Assembly: GCF_035917575.1 (NCBI RefSeq)
Contig: NZ_CP109090.1
Span: 558,001-622,000, forward strand
Direction: 5' to 3'
Source: Streptomyces sp. NBC_01788
GTDB taxonomy: Bacteria > Actinomycetota > Actinomycetes > Streptomycetales > Streptomycetaceae
Length of the DNA: 64,000 nt
The translations under genes and the position numbers were made by a program. Positions 11,018 to 19,639 of this stretch are shown here, one piece after another (the first letter of the stretch is position 1; each line of letters starts with the position of its first letter). The notes under the pieces are model-generated. The model was given only the letters and a program-made list of their open reading frames with translations, was not told the origin of the DNA and made no database searches.

Positions 11018-12598
11018 GTGCCTTCCGTACGCCGCCTCTGCCACGAGTTCCTGGAGCGCCAGGGCCTCACCACCGTGTTCGGCAACCCCGGCTCCAACGA
11101 ACTGCCCTTCCTCGCCGGACTCCCCGACAGCTTCCGCTACGTCCTCGGCCTGCACGAGGGTGCCGTCGTCGGCATGGCCGACGGGTACGCACAGGCGACC
11201 GGCCGGCCCGTCCTGGTCAATCTGCACGCGGCCTCGGGCTCCGGGAACGCGATGGGCGCGCTGACGAACTCCGTGGCCTCCCGCACCCCGCTCGTGATGG
11301 TCGCCGGCCAGCAGGTGCGCTCCGCCGTCGGGCCGGAGGCCAACCTGTCCAACGTGGACGCCTCGGCGCTGATGAGGCCGCTCGTCGGCTGGGCGGCCGA
11401 GCCGGCGTGCGCCCAGGACGTGCCGCGCGCCCTCGCCCAGGCCGTCTTCGAGGCGGAGCTCCAGCGGCGCCCGACGTACCTGTCCGTCCCCTACGACGAC
11501 TGGGCGGCCGACGCCGGTGACAACGCCCTCGCGGTCCTCGACCGGCGGGTCGCCCGTGCTTCCGTCCCCGACGGGGAGCAGGGCCGCCGGCTGGCCGAGC
11601 AGGTCGCCTCCGCCCGGCGGCCCGCGCTGGTGCTGGGTGGAGACATCGACTCGGCGGGACTGTTCTACGACGCCGTCCGGCTGGCGGAGCGCCTGGGCGG
11701 CCCGGTGTGGGCGGCCCCCTCGCAGTTCCGGCTGCCCTTCCCCAACCGGCACCCCCTGTTCCGCGGGGTGCTGCCCGCCGGGATCGCGCCGGTCTGCGAG
11801 GCGTTCGAGGGCCACGACCTGGTCCTGGTGCTCGGCGCGCCGGTGTTCCGCTACCACGAGCACCTGCCCGGCCGGTACCTGCCCGAGGGCACCCGGCTGA
11901 TCCAGGTGACCGAGGACGCCTCCGCCGCCGCGCGGGCGCCGATGGGCGAGGCACTGGTCGCCGACCCCGGAGCCGTCATCGGCCTGCTCCTGAAGCTGCT
12001 CGACGAACCCGAGGCGCCCGCCGGCGCCTTCCGGCCCGCGCCCGGGCCGCCGGACGGTGACGGCTCCCGGCTGCACCCGGAGCAGGTCTTCGCCGCGCTG
12101 CGCGACGAACTGCCCGAGGACACCGCGTACGTGGTCGAGTCGACGTCGACGAACTCCTCCTGGTGGCGCCAGATGGACCTGCGCCGGCCCGGCTCCTACT
12201 ACTTCCCGGCGGCCGGCGGACTCGGGTTCGGGCTGCCCGGCGCGGTCGGGGTCGCCATGGGCCAACCGGGCCGGCCGGTGGTCGGCGTCATCGGGGACGG
12301 CTCGGCCAACTACGGCATCACCGCCCTGTGGACGGCCGCACAGCACCGCGTACCGCTGACCGTCGTACTGCTGCGCAACGGCACGTACGGGGCACTGCGC
12401 TGGTTCGGCGGCCTGCTGGGCGTGCCGGACGCCCCCGGTCTGGACATCCCCGGTCTGGACTTCACCCGCATCGCCGAGGGATACGGCGTCCCGGCCCGGC
12501 ACGTCGGCGATGCCGAGGAGCTGCGGGCCGCCCTCGCCGAACGTCCGGACCACCCGCGCCTGATCCAGGTGGACACGGCGCTCACCACCCCGTCCTGA
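11018..12598 (+). CDS. mdlC: Benzoylformate decarboxylase
   Basis: Thiamine-diphosphate enzyme converting benzoylformate to benzaldehyde and CO2. At 526 residues it is close to the 528 of Pseudomonas putida BFD, and the catalytic residues fall at the same numbers: Ser26 in FGNPGSNELP, Glu47 in GLHEGAVVGMADGYAQ, His70 in NLHAASGSGNAMG; the fourth, His281 in Pseudomonas, corresponds to His280 or His282 in RYHEHLPG. The ThDP/Mg motif GDGSANYGITALW is intact. The GTG at 11018 follows GAAAGGAA. It is the first gene of an operon with an aldehyde dehydrogenase and an aromatic-acid transporter, which supports the aromatic assignment over other ThDP decarboxylases. Confidence 0.92.
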   Translation: MPSVRRLCHEFLERQGLTTVFGNPGSNELPFLAGLPDSFRYVLGLHEGAVVGMADGYAQATGRPVLVNLHAASGSGNAMGALTNSVASRTPLVMVAGQQVRSAVGPEANLSNVDASALMRPLVGWAAEPACAQDVPRALAQAVFEAELQRRPTYLSVPYDDWAADAGDNALAVLDRRVARASVPDGEQGRRLAEQVASARRPALVLGGDIDSAGLFYDAVRLAERLGGPVWAAPSQFRLPFPNRHPLFRGVLPAGIAPVCEAFEGHDLVLVLGAPVFRYHEHLPGRYLPEGTRLIQVTEDASAAARAPMGEALVADPGAVIGLLLKLLDEPEAPAGAFRPAPGPPDGDGSRLHPEQVFAALRDELPEDTAYVVESTSTNSSWWRQMDLRRPGSYYFPAAGGLGFGLPGAVGVAMGQPGRPVVGVIGDGSANYGITALWTAAQHRVPLTVVLLRNGTYGALRWFGGLLGVPDAPGLDIPGLDFTRIAEGYGVPARHVGDAEELRAALAERPDHPRLIQVDTALTTPS

Positions 12599-12627
12599 TC
12601 CGCCCCGAGAAGAAGAGAGGAAACGCG

Positions 12628-14082
12628 ATGGCATTCCTGGACAGCGACGTCTGGGGCAAGAAGTTCTTCAGCGACGGCTGGAGGGACGCCTCGGCCGAGC
12701 AGCCGGTCGTCGAGCCCGCGACCGGCGAACAGCTCGCGACGGCGGGCCTGGCCACCGCCGAGGACGTACGGCGTGCGTCCGTCCGCGCGGCCGAGGCGCA
12801 GCGCGACTGGGCGGCGGCCTCCCCGCAGCGGCGGGCCGCCGTGCTGCGCCGGGCGGGCGAGCTGCTGGCCGAGCACTCCGCCGAGATCGAGGACTGGCTG
12901 GTGCGCGAGGCCGGGTCCGTACGGGCCAAGGCGGACTTCGAGGCGCGGCTCGCCGTGAGCGAGTGCTTCGAGTGCGCGGGCCTGCCGACGCACCCGCAGG
13001 GTGAGGTGCTCACCTCCGAGGAGGCCCGCTGGTCGTTCTCCCGGCGCCGTCCCGCGGGTGTCGTCAGTGTCATCGCGCCCTTCAACTTCCCTCTCGTCCT
13101 GGGTCTGCGCTCGGTGGCGCCGGCGCTGGCCCTGGGCAACGCGGTGCTGCTCAAGCCGGACCCGCGCACCGCGGTGAGCGGCGGTGTCGTCATCGCGCGC
13201 GTCTTCGAGGAGGCGGGGCTGCCGGACGGCGTGCTGCACCTGCTGCCGGGCGACGGCCAGGTCGGCCGGGCGGTCGTCGAGGCGCCCGAGGTGCGGGTGG
13301 TCTCCTTCACCGGCTCGACCCCGGTCGGGCGGGCGATCGGCGAGCAGGCCGGACGCCTGCTCAAGCGTGCCCACCTGGAGCTGGGCGGGAACAACGCGCT
13401 GGTCGTACTGCCGGGGGCGGACGTGCGGAAGGCGGCCTCCGCGGGCGCGTTCGGCTCCTATCTGCACCAGGGCCAGATCTGCATGACGACCGGCCGCCAC
13501 ATCGTTCATGAGTCTCTCCTGGAGGAGTACACCGCGGCGCTGGCCGCGAAGGCCGCGGCCCTGCCGGTCGGCGACCCGGCGCGTGAGGACGTCGCGCTCG
13601 GCCCGCTCATCGACCGGCGCCAGCTGGAGCGGGTGCACGGCATCGTCACCGACAGCGTCGCCGCGGGCGCGACCCTCGCCGCGGGCGGCGAGATCGTCGG
13701 CGCGGGTTACCGGGCCACGGTGCTGAGCGGGCTGACGACCGACATGCCGGCCTGGCGCGAGGAGATCTTCGGGCCCGTCGCGCCCGTCATCGGCTTCTCG
13801 ACGCCGGAAGAGGCCGCGCGGATCGTCAACGACTGCGAGTACGGGCTGTCCGTGGGGATCCTCGGCGACGTGGGCACGGCGATGAAGCTCGCCGACCGGA
13901 TCGACTCCGGCAAGGTCCACATCAACGAGCAGACCGTCAGCGACGAGCCCAACGCCCCCTTCGGCGGGGTCAAGGCCTCGGGCACCGGATCCCGGTTCGG
14001 CGGCGCCGCCGCCAACGTCGAGGCCTTCACCGAGACCCAGTGGCTCACCATCCGGCCCGACATCGCCGACTACCCGTTCTGA
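12628..14082 (+). CDS. Benzaldehyde dehydrogenase (NAD(P)+)
   Basis: A 484-residue aldehyde dehydrogenase. Seen: Asn153 in IAPFNFPL, the cofactor lysine in LLKPDPRTAVSGG, the Rossmann loop FTGSTPVGRAIG, general base Glu251 in LELGGNNALVV, nucleophile Cys285 in HQGQICMTTGRH, and EEIFGPVAPVI. The close pattern to benzaldehyde/vanillin dehydrogenases, and a position 29 bases after mdlC, indicate oxidation of benzaldehyde to benzoate. The ATG has AGAGAGGAAA upstream. No ring-cleavage genes are in the window, so benzoate must be handled elsewhere or exported. Confidence 0.9.
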   Translation: MAFLDSDVWGKKFFSDGWRDASAEQPVVEPATGEQLATAGLATAEDVRRASVRAAEAQRDWAAASPQRRAAVLRRAGELLAEHSAEIEDWLVREAGSVRAKADFEARLAVSECFECAGLPTHPQGEVLTSEEARWSFSRRRPAGVVSVIAPFNFPLVLGLRSVAPALALGNAVLLKPDPRTAVSGGVVIARVFEEAGLPDGVLHLLPGDGQVGRAVVEAPEVRVVSFTGSTPVGRAIGEQAGRLLKRAHLELGGNNALVVLPGADVRKAASAGAFGSYLHQGQICMTTGRHIVHESLLEEYTAALAAKAAALPVGDPAREDVALGPLIDRRQLERVHGIVTDSVAAGATLAAGGEIVGAGYRATVLSGLTTDMPAWREEIFGPVAPVIGFSTPEEAARIVNDCEYGLSVGILGDVGTAMKLADRIDSGKVHINEQTVSDEPNAPFGGVKASGTGSRFGGAAANVEAFTETQWLTIRPDIADYPF

Positions 14083-14144
14083 CCCTGTTCCGACCCCGCT
14101 CGTCCCCGCCCGTCCGCTCCCGTCCCCAGGGGGGAACGTCCGCA

Positions 14145-15398
14145 ATGACATCCGCCGTCTCGTCCCAGACGACCGTGCAGTCCGGCACCGCCGGACGCGG
14201 CACGTGGACCGTGGTCCTGTGCTGGATCACCGTCATGCTCGAGGGCTACGACCTCGTCGTCCTCGGCGCCATCGTCCCGACCCTGCTCAAGACCCGCCAC
14301 CTCGGCATGACCGCGGGCGACGCCACCATGATCGCGACGCTGTCGCTCGTCGGCGTCGCCATCGGCGCCGTCTGCGTCGGCCCGCTGGCCGACCGGCTGG
14401 GCCGCCGCCTGCTGCTCATCGCCTCGGTGGTGGTGTTCTCGGTGTTCACCATCGTGGTGCCGCTGGCCGGCTCCGTGACGATGTTCGCCGTCCTCCGGCT
14501 GATCGCCGGTCTGGGCCTCGGCGCCTGCATGCCGGTGTCGCTCACGATGATGGCCGAGCACATGCCGGCCAGCCGTCGTGCCCGGGCCAGCACCCTGACC
14601 ATGACCGGCTACCACACCGGTGCCGTGATCACCTCCCTGCTGGCCCTCCAGGTGACCGACAACTGGCAGATCCTCTTCTACGTCCTCGGCGTGGCCGGCC
14701 TCGTCGTCGCCGCGATCCAGTGGTTCCGGCTGCCGGAGTCGGAGGCGTTCACGCAGGCCAAGCAGGCGACGGGAGCGCAGCGGGTTCCGTTCACCGAGCT
14801 GCTCAAGCCGGCCTACCTGCGCGCGGGCATCGGCATCTGGGTCGCCTCGTTCATGGGGCTGCTGCTGGTCTACGGCCTGAACACCTGGCTGCCCAAGCTC
14901 ATGAACGACGCCGGCTATCCCGTCCCCACGGCCGTCACCCAGCTCCTCATACTCAACGTCGGCGGAGTCGTCGGCCTGATCGTCGGCGGATTCGTGGCCG
15001 ACCGGCGGGGCATCAAGGGGACCATACTCGGCTGGTTCGCGGTGTCCGTGGTCATGCTCGGCTGCCTGAGCATCAAGATGAACAGCGACATCCTGCTCAA
15101 CGTCGTCGTCTTCCTCACCGGCGTGTTCGTCTTCTCCGCCATGGTGCTCGTGTACGCCTACGTGACGTACTTCTACCCGGCCGCGGTGCGCGGGACCGCC
15201 CTCGGCTCGGCCTCCGGCATCGGCCGGATCGGCTCCATCGTCGGCCCGACGATCACCGGGGCCCTGGTCACGGCGGGCATCGGCCATCCATGGGGCTTCT
15301 ACTTCTTCGCCGCGGTCGCGGTCCTCGGCTTCCTGGCCGTGCTGACGCTGCCACGGCACGCCCCGCAGGTGGAGGCCGCCGCCGGGGCCGCCGCCTGA
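14145..15398 (+). CDS. MFS aromatic acid:H+ symporter (AAHS family)
   Basis: A 417-residue 12-helix transporter. The first helix carries the AAHS signature around VMLEGYDLVVLGAIVPTLLK, whose acidic residue is essential in PcaK/BenK, and loop 2 reads GPLADRLGRRLLL. It is the third gene of the mdlC operon, 62 bases after the dehydrogenase with AGGGGGGAA before its ATG. Likely cargo is benzoylformate, mandelate or benzoate; the direction and exact substrate are inferred. Confidence 0.87.
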   Translation: MTSAVSSQTTVQSGTAGRGTWTVVLCWITVMLEGYDLVVLGAIVPTLLKTRHLGMTAGDATMIATLSLVGVAIGAVCVGPLADRLGRRLLLIASVVVFSVFTIVVPLAGSVTMFAVLRLIAGLGLGACMPVSLTMMAEHMPASRRARASTLTMTGYHTGAVITSLLALQVTDNWQILFYVLGVAGLVVAAIQWFRLPESEAFTQAKQATGAQRVPFTELLKPAYLRAGIGIWVASFMGLLLVYGLNTWLPKLMNDAGYPVPTAVTQLLILNVGGVVGLIVGGFVADRRGIKGTILGWFAVSVVMLGCLSIKMNSDILLNVVVFLTGVFVFSAMVLVYAYVTYFYPAAVRGTALGSASGIGRIGSIVGPTITGALVTAGIGHPWGFYFFAAVAVLGFLAVLTLPRHAPQVEAAAGAAA

Positions 15399-15418
15399 CG
15401 CGTCCGTCCGCGTTTCCT

Positions 15419-15464
15419 GCGACGGCGCGGGACCACCCACAGGGGTTCGGTCCCGCGCCGTCGC
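15419..15464. terminator. Hairpin terminator after the mdlC operon
   Basis: Perfect 16-bp stem (arms 15419-15434 and 15449-15464, left arm GCGACGGCGCGGGACC) with a 14-base loop, 20 bases after the transporter stop. It also faces the end of the minus-strand phosphatase gene, so it may work in both directions. Confidence 0.8.
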
Positions 15465-15515
15465 TGCTTGGAGACCCGCCGGCAGGCTGTGCGCCGCTGG
15501 CCGGGGGATCATCCG

Positions 15516-18305
15516 TCATCCGGCGCGGTCGCCCGCCACCTGGCCGGGGAGCACCGGTGTCCGTGGTGCGACGGGCCAGCCGTCGGTGGAGGGCGCGACC
15601 GCCCCGGACAGGGTCGTCCCCGGGGGTTGGACGTTCTCGGGCAGGGCGAACTCCGCCCAGATCACCTTTCCGTGCGGGGAGTAGCGGGTGCCCCAGTGCT
15701 CGGTCATCTGCGACACCAGGAACAGACCCCGGCCGCCCTCCTCGGTCGTCGCCGCGTAGCGCAGGTGAGGCGAGGTGCTGGTGCCGTCGGACACCTCGCA
15801 GATCAGCGTGCGGTCGCGGATCAGCCGGACGTGGATCGGCTCGCCTCCGTAGCGGATGGCGTTGGTGACGAGCTCGCTCAGCACCAGTTCCATGCCGAAG
15901 CCGAGCTCGGACAGACCCCACTCGTCGAGGGTGCGGGCGGCCGCGACGCGGACCCGGGCGACGGCGGCGGGGTCGGGCGGCACGTCCCACTCGGCGACCC
16001 GGTCGCACGGCAGCACCCGGGTGCGGGCGATGAGCAGGGCGACGTCGTCCTTGGGACGCGCGGGCAACAGCGCCTCAAGCACGGCCTGGCAGCTCTGCTC
16101 CGGCGAGCGGTCGGGATGGCCCGCGAGAGCCTGGCGCAGCATCTCCATGCCGACGTCGAGGTCCCGCCTGCGGTCCTCGACGAGCCCGTCGGTGTACAGG
16201 GCGAGCTGGGTGCCCTCGGGCAGCTCCAGCTCGGCCGTGCGGAACGGCATGCCGCCCAGGCCGAGCGGCGGGCCGTGCGGCAGGTCCGGGAAGGTGACAT
16301 CGCCGTCCGGGCTGATCAGCGCGGGCGCGAGATGACCGGCGCGCGCCATGGCGCAGCGGCGGGTCACGGGATCGTAGATCGCGTACAGGCAGGTGGCTCC
16401 GACGACGGCCGCGGCGGCACCGGTGGAGGCCTCGTCCTGGTCGATGCGGCCGACGAGGTCGTCGAGGTGGCTCAGCAGCTCGTCGGGGGGCAGGTCGAGC
16501 GTGGAGAAGTTGTGCACCGCGGTCCGCAGCCGTCCCATGGTGGCGGCGGCGTGCAGGCCGTGCCCGACCACGTCCCCGACGACCAGGGCGACCCGTCCGC
16601 CGGGCAGCGGGATCACGTCGAACCAGTCACCGCTGACACCCGACTGGGCGGGCAGATAGCGGTAGCCGACCTCCAGCGCGGTCAGCTCGGGCAGGGCCCG
16701 CGGCAGCAGGCTGCGCTGCAGGGTGACCGCGAGGGCGTGCTCGCGGGCGTAGCGGCGGGCGTTGTCGATGCTGACGGCGGCCCGGGCGACCAGTTCCTCG
16801 GCCAGGGACAGCTCCTCCTCGTCGAACGGGCCGCGCTCCTTGCAGCGCCAGAAGTTGGCCATACCGAGGACGACACCGCGGGCCTGGATGGGGGCCGAGA
16901 TCAGCGAGTGGATGCCGTAGTCGACGATCGCCTCGGCGCGTGCCGGGTCCTGCGCGTGCCAGCCGTGGGCCGACGCCAGGTCCGTCACCAGTTCCAGATG
17001 GCCGGTGCCGTAGCTGTGTGCCTGGGGCGTGGACGGCAGGAAGTCGATCAGCCGGCCCTTCTCGTAGAGCGGCGAGTCGTCCTGGACACCGCGTACGGCG
17101 ATGCGGCGCAGGCCCGTCGCGGTGGTGGCGGGCTCCTCGCCCTGGAGTACTCCCTCGGCGAGGTCCACGGAGACGTAGTCGGCGAAGCGGGGGACGGCGA
17201 CCTGGGCGAGTTCGTCGGCCGTGCGGGCCACGTCGAGGGTGGTGCCGATGCCCAGTCCGGCGTCGTAGAGCAGTTCGAGCCGTTCCCTGGCGACCTGGGC
17301 GCGGCCGGAGATGGCCTGGAGTTCGGTGGAGTCGCGCAGTGTCACCACCGTGCGCCGGCCGCATCCGTCGCGGTGGGTGGGCCGCTGGTTGACGGCCAGC
17401 AGGCGGGATCCGGCTAGGTGCACCTCGTCGGTGGCCACGCGGCCGGAGGTGAGCAGTTCGACCGTCTCGGGCTCCAGCGTCGGGAGGTGCGTCACCTGCC
17501 TGCCCTCGGCGTCCGAGGGCAGGTCCAGCAGCCGCTTGGCCTCGTCGTTCGCCAGCAGCAGCCGGCCGTCGTCACCGATGATGAGCACCCCTTCGCGCAC
17601 GGAGTGCAGCACCGCGTCGTGGTGCTCGTACATGCGGGTCATCTCGTCCGGGGCAAGGCTGTGGGTCTGCCGCCGCAGCCGCCTGCCGACCAGGGCCGTC
17701 ACGCCGGTGGCCAGGCCCAGCGCCGCAGCCCCTGCGCCCAGGATGATCGGGATCTGCCGGTTCACCTGGCTGGTCACGTGCTTGACCTGGAGACCGGCGG
17801 AGACCAGCGCCACGACGCGGCCGCCGTCCCTGATGGGAACGGTGGCCTGTACCTCTTCGCCGAGCGGCCCGTGGACGCTCTCGGTGTAGACGTTTCCGGC
17901 CAGCGACGGCCCGGTGGTGCCGACAAAACGCTGACCGATGCGGCCCGGCAGGGGGTGGGTGTAGCGGATGCCCTTCGTGTTCATGACGACGATGAAGTCG
18001 ACCCCCGCGGACCTGCGTCCCGCCTCCGTGAGGGGTTGCAGCACCTGCGACGGGGCGGGCGTGCGAAGTGCGCTCACGACGCCCGGGGAGTGCGCGAAGG
18101 TCTGCGCCACTGCCACGGAACGGCGCTTGGCCTCGGCGTTGATGTCGCGCTGCGACTGGAGGACGAGGGAGAAGACGGCGAAGGCCACAAGCAGCGCGAC
18201 GAGCGCCACCTGTAGAACGAACACCTGTCCGGCGACGCTTCGCGGGCTCTTTCCCAGCAGCGAGCGCAGCGATATACGTCGAAGACGGGTAAAACGGGCT
18301 GCCAT
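15516..18305 (-). CDS. Membrane sensor phosphatase: Cache-PAS-GAF-SpoIIE(PP2C)-HATPase
   Basis: About 929 residues. Order seen: TM1 near 29-49, an extracytoplasmic CitA/DcuS-like sensor (114-118 RYTHP, then IGQRFVG), TM2 near 187-208, PAS (VLHSVREGVLIIGDDGRLLLAN), GAF, a PP2C domain with SGDWFDVIPLPGGRVALVVGDVVGHG, and a C-terminal RsbW-like ATPase with LSELVTNAIRYGG. The architecture implies a membrane-sensed partner switch that dephosphorylates an anti-anti-sigma factor and may also bind sigma or phosphorylate its antagonist. The sensor resembles organic-acid binders. The start is uncertain: ATG 18305 has no close ribosome site, and an in-frame ATG at 18353 would add 16 residues. Confidence 0.88.
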   Translation of the reverse strand: MAARFTRLRRISLRSLLGKSPRSVAGQVFVLQVALVALLVAFAVFSLVLQSQRDINAEAKRRSVAVAQTFAHSPGVVSALRTPAPSQVLQPLTEAGRRSAGVDFIVVMNTKGIRYTHPLPGRIGQRFVGTTGPSLAGNVYTESVHGPLGEEVQATVPIRDGGRVVALVSAGLQVKHVTSQVNRQIPIILGAGAAALGLATGVTALVGRRLRRQTHSLAPDEMTRMYEHHDAVLHSVREGVLIIGDDGRLLLANDEAKRLLDLPSDAEGRQVTHLPTLEPETVELLTSGRVATDEVHLAGSRLLAVNQRPTHRDGCGRRTVVTLRDSTELQAISGRAQVARERLELLYDAGLGIGTTLDVARTADELAQVAVPRFADYVSVDLAEGVLQGEEPATTATGLRRIAVRGVQDDSPLYEKGRLIDFLPSTPQAHSYGTGHLELVTDLASAHGWHAQDPARAEAIVDYGIHSLISAPIQARGVVLGMANFWRCKERGPFDEEELSLAEELVARAAVSIDNARRYAREHALAVTLQRSLLPRALPELTALEVGYRYLPAQSGVSGDWFDVIPLPGGRVALVVGDVVGHGLHAAATMGRLRTAVHNFSTLDLPPDELLSHLDDLVGRIDQDEASTGAAAAVVGATCLYAIYDPVTRRCAMARAGHLAPALISPDGDVTFPDLPHGPPLGLGGMPFRTAELELPEGTQLALYTDGLVEDRRRDLDVGMEMLRQALAGHPDRSPEQSCQAVLEALLPARPKDDVALLIARTRVLPCDRVAEWDVPPDPAAVARVRVAAARTLDEWGLSELGFGMELVLSELVTNAIRYGGEPIHVRLIRDRTLICEVSDGTSTSPHLRYAATTEEGGRGLFLVSQMTEHWGTRYSPHGKVIWAEFALPENVQPPGTTLSGAVAPSTDGWPVAPRTPVLPGQVAGDRAG

Positions 18306-18837
18306 CCGGCATTTGTAACATCCACCCTCCCGTATCGTCACGACTTTCACCATTGATCGTTCGGCAGGGGCCAGGTCCGGAGCACACGGGGGACCCTCGG
18401 ATCTCGGAGATTCCGGCGGGTGAAAGCGCTGTCCCCCTTGGCACGGAGAATTTCCGCGAGGCATCGACGACTCACGGCAACTCGACTACGACTCGTCCGC
18501 GAACAACAGCGGAGCGCGGTCGGCCACGCCCAACCGGTCGGCAGCAGCCGCGCGGCCGGGAGCGCCTGGCGGCGAGCGGTCCGCCGGGCCGACGCCGGCA
18601 GAGGCGCACCGGGACCGGGGGCCGGACGCGGGACCGGAACACGGACCACCCCATGGGGCGCCGCGGGGCGGCCTCCGACCCGGACCGCAGCCGCCCGGCG
18701 GGCTTGGGCAGGGGCCGCGCGGACACCGTGACCCACTGCGCGGGCGCGAGCCTCGGACCCGCACGGGGGCGCCGGAGGCGAACGCGTGCCCACAGGGGAA
18801 CGCGCGCTCGCCACGGGCGGGCACACGCGCGTGGACG
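18306..18837. other. 532-base stretch with no recognised gene
   Basis: The first part is the 5' region of the phosphatase gene. The rest is extremely GC-rich, and several overlapping open frames exist on both strands. Their translations are Arg/Pro/Ala-rich low-complexity strings without a ribosome site or family resemblance. It may hold promoters or decayed sequence; nothing specific can be supported. Confidence 0.5.
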
Positions 18838-19407
18838 CTACGCCGGGGGCCAGGTGCGCAGCATCGTGTCGAGGCGGTCGAGGATCCAGGTCCAGGTTTC
18901 CTGGGGGGCCGGGGCGCTGTGGTCGAAGCCGCCGGCCAGTTCGAGGCTGACGTAGCCGTGGAAGACGCTGCCGAGCAGCCGGACGGCGTGGGTCTCGTCC
19001 GGCTCGGTCAGGTCGTAGCCGCGCAGGATCGCGCGGGTCATCTGCGCGTGTCTGCCCCCGGCGCTCGCCGCGGCGGTCTCCGGGTCAAGCCGGAGGCGCG
19101 CGGCCGCGTAACGCCCGGGGTGCTCCCGGGCGTAGTCGCGGTAGACGTTCGCGAAGGCGGCGAGGGCGTCCTTCCCGGCCCGCCCGGCCAGCGCCTCGGC
19201 GGCCCGGTCCGCGAGTTCCTCCAGGGCGAGCAGGGCGATCCGCGTCTTGAGGTCCTGGGAGTTCTTCAGGTGCGAGTACAGGCTCGCGGCCTTGACGTCG
19301 AACCGCCGGGCGAGCGCCGAGACGGTCACATGCTCGAAGCCGACCTCGTCCGCCAGCTCCGCTCCCGCCCTGACCAGGCGTTCCGTGGTCAACCCCGCAC
19401 GCGCCAT
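18838..19407 (-). CDS. TetR-family regulator with WHG-type C-terminal domain
   Basis: A 189-residue repressor-type protein. The helix-turn-helix is in GFEHVTVSALARRFDVKAAS followed by LYSHLKNSQDLKTRIALLAL. The C-terminal half (DYAREHPGRYAAARL, LLGSVFHGYVSLELAGGFDH) matches the TetR_C_33/WHG type. The ATG at 19407 is preceded by GGGAGGAG. It is divergent from the secreted protease gene 233 bases away, but the palindrome in that gap is of LacI rather than TetR type, so a regulatory link is not established. Confidence 0.85.
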   Translation of the reverse strand: MARAGLTTERLVRAGAELADEVGFEHVTVSALARRFDVKAASLYSHLKNSQDLKTRIALLALEELADRAAEALAGRAGKDALAAFANVYRDYAREHPGRYAAARLRLDPETAAASAGGRHAQMTRAILRGYDLTEPDETHAVRLLGSVFHGYVSLELAGGFDHSAPAPQETWTWILDRLDTMLRTWPPA

Positions 19408-19562
19408 GCCGCTCCTCCCACCCGAGCCCACCAAGAACCTGAAGCCATTGAATATATGCCTAAGCCCATTAGGCAAACGGCAGGACGCTTGGCTCGGCCG
19501 TGAATACCAGCATTGGCATGGACCTGCTCAGTCGGTCCCGCTAAGCTGCTCCCCGACCCGAT

Positions 19563-19576
19563 TGAGAGCGCTCTCA
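19563..19576. promoter_or_regulatory. LacI-type palindromic operator TGAGAGCGCTCTCA
   Basis: Perfect 14-bp palindrome 64 bases before the protease start. It differs from the CebR/CelR box (TGGGAGCGCTCCCA) by one symmetric substitution and has the central CG step typical of LacI-family operators. No LacI gene lies in the window, so control would be in trans. Confidence 0.55.
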
Positions 19577-19639
19577 GGTCGCGGTAGTTCCACCCCGTGT
19601 TCCACCCCCACCTCGTTGGAACGACGAAGGGCACCCCCT

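Noticed and set aside
18353..18955. Overlapping plus-strand frames between the phosphatase and TetR genes
   Set aside because: Low-complexity Arg/Thr/Pro translations that overlap the TetR gene antisense; no start signals.
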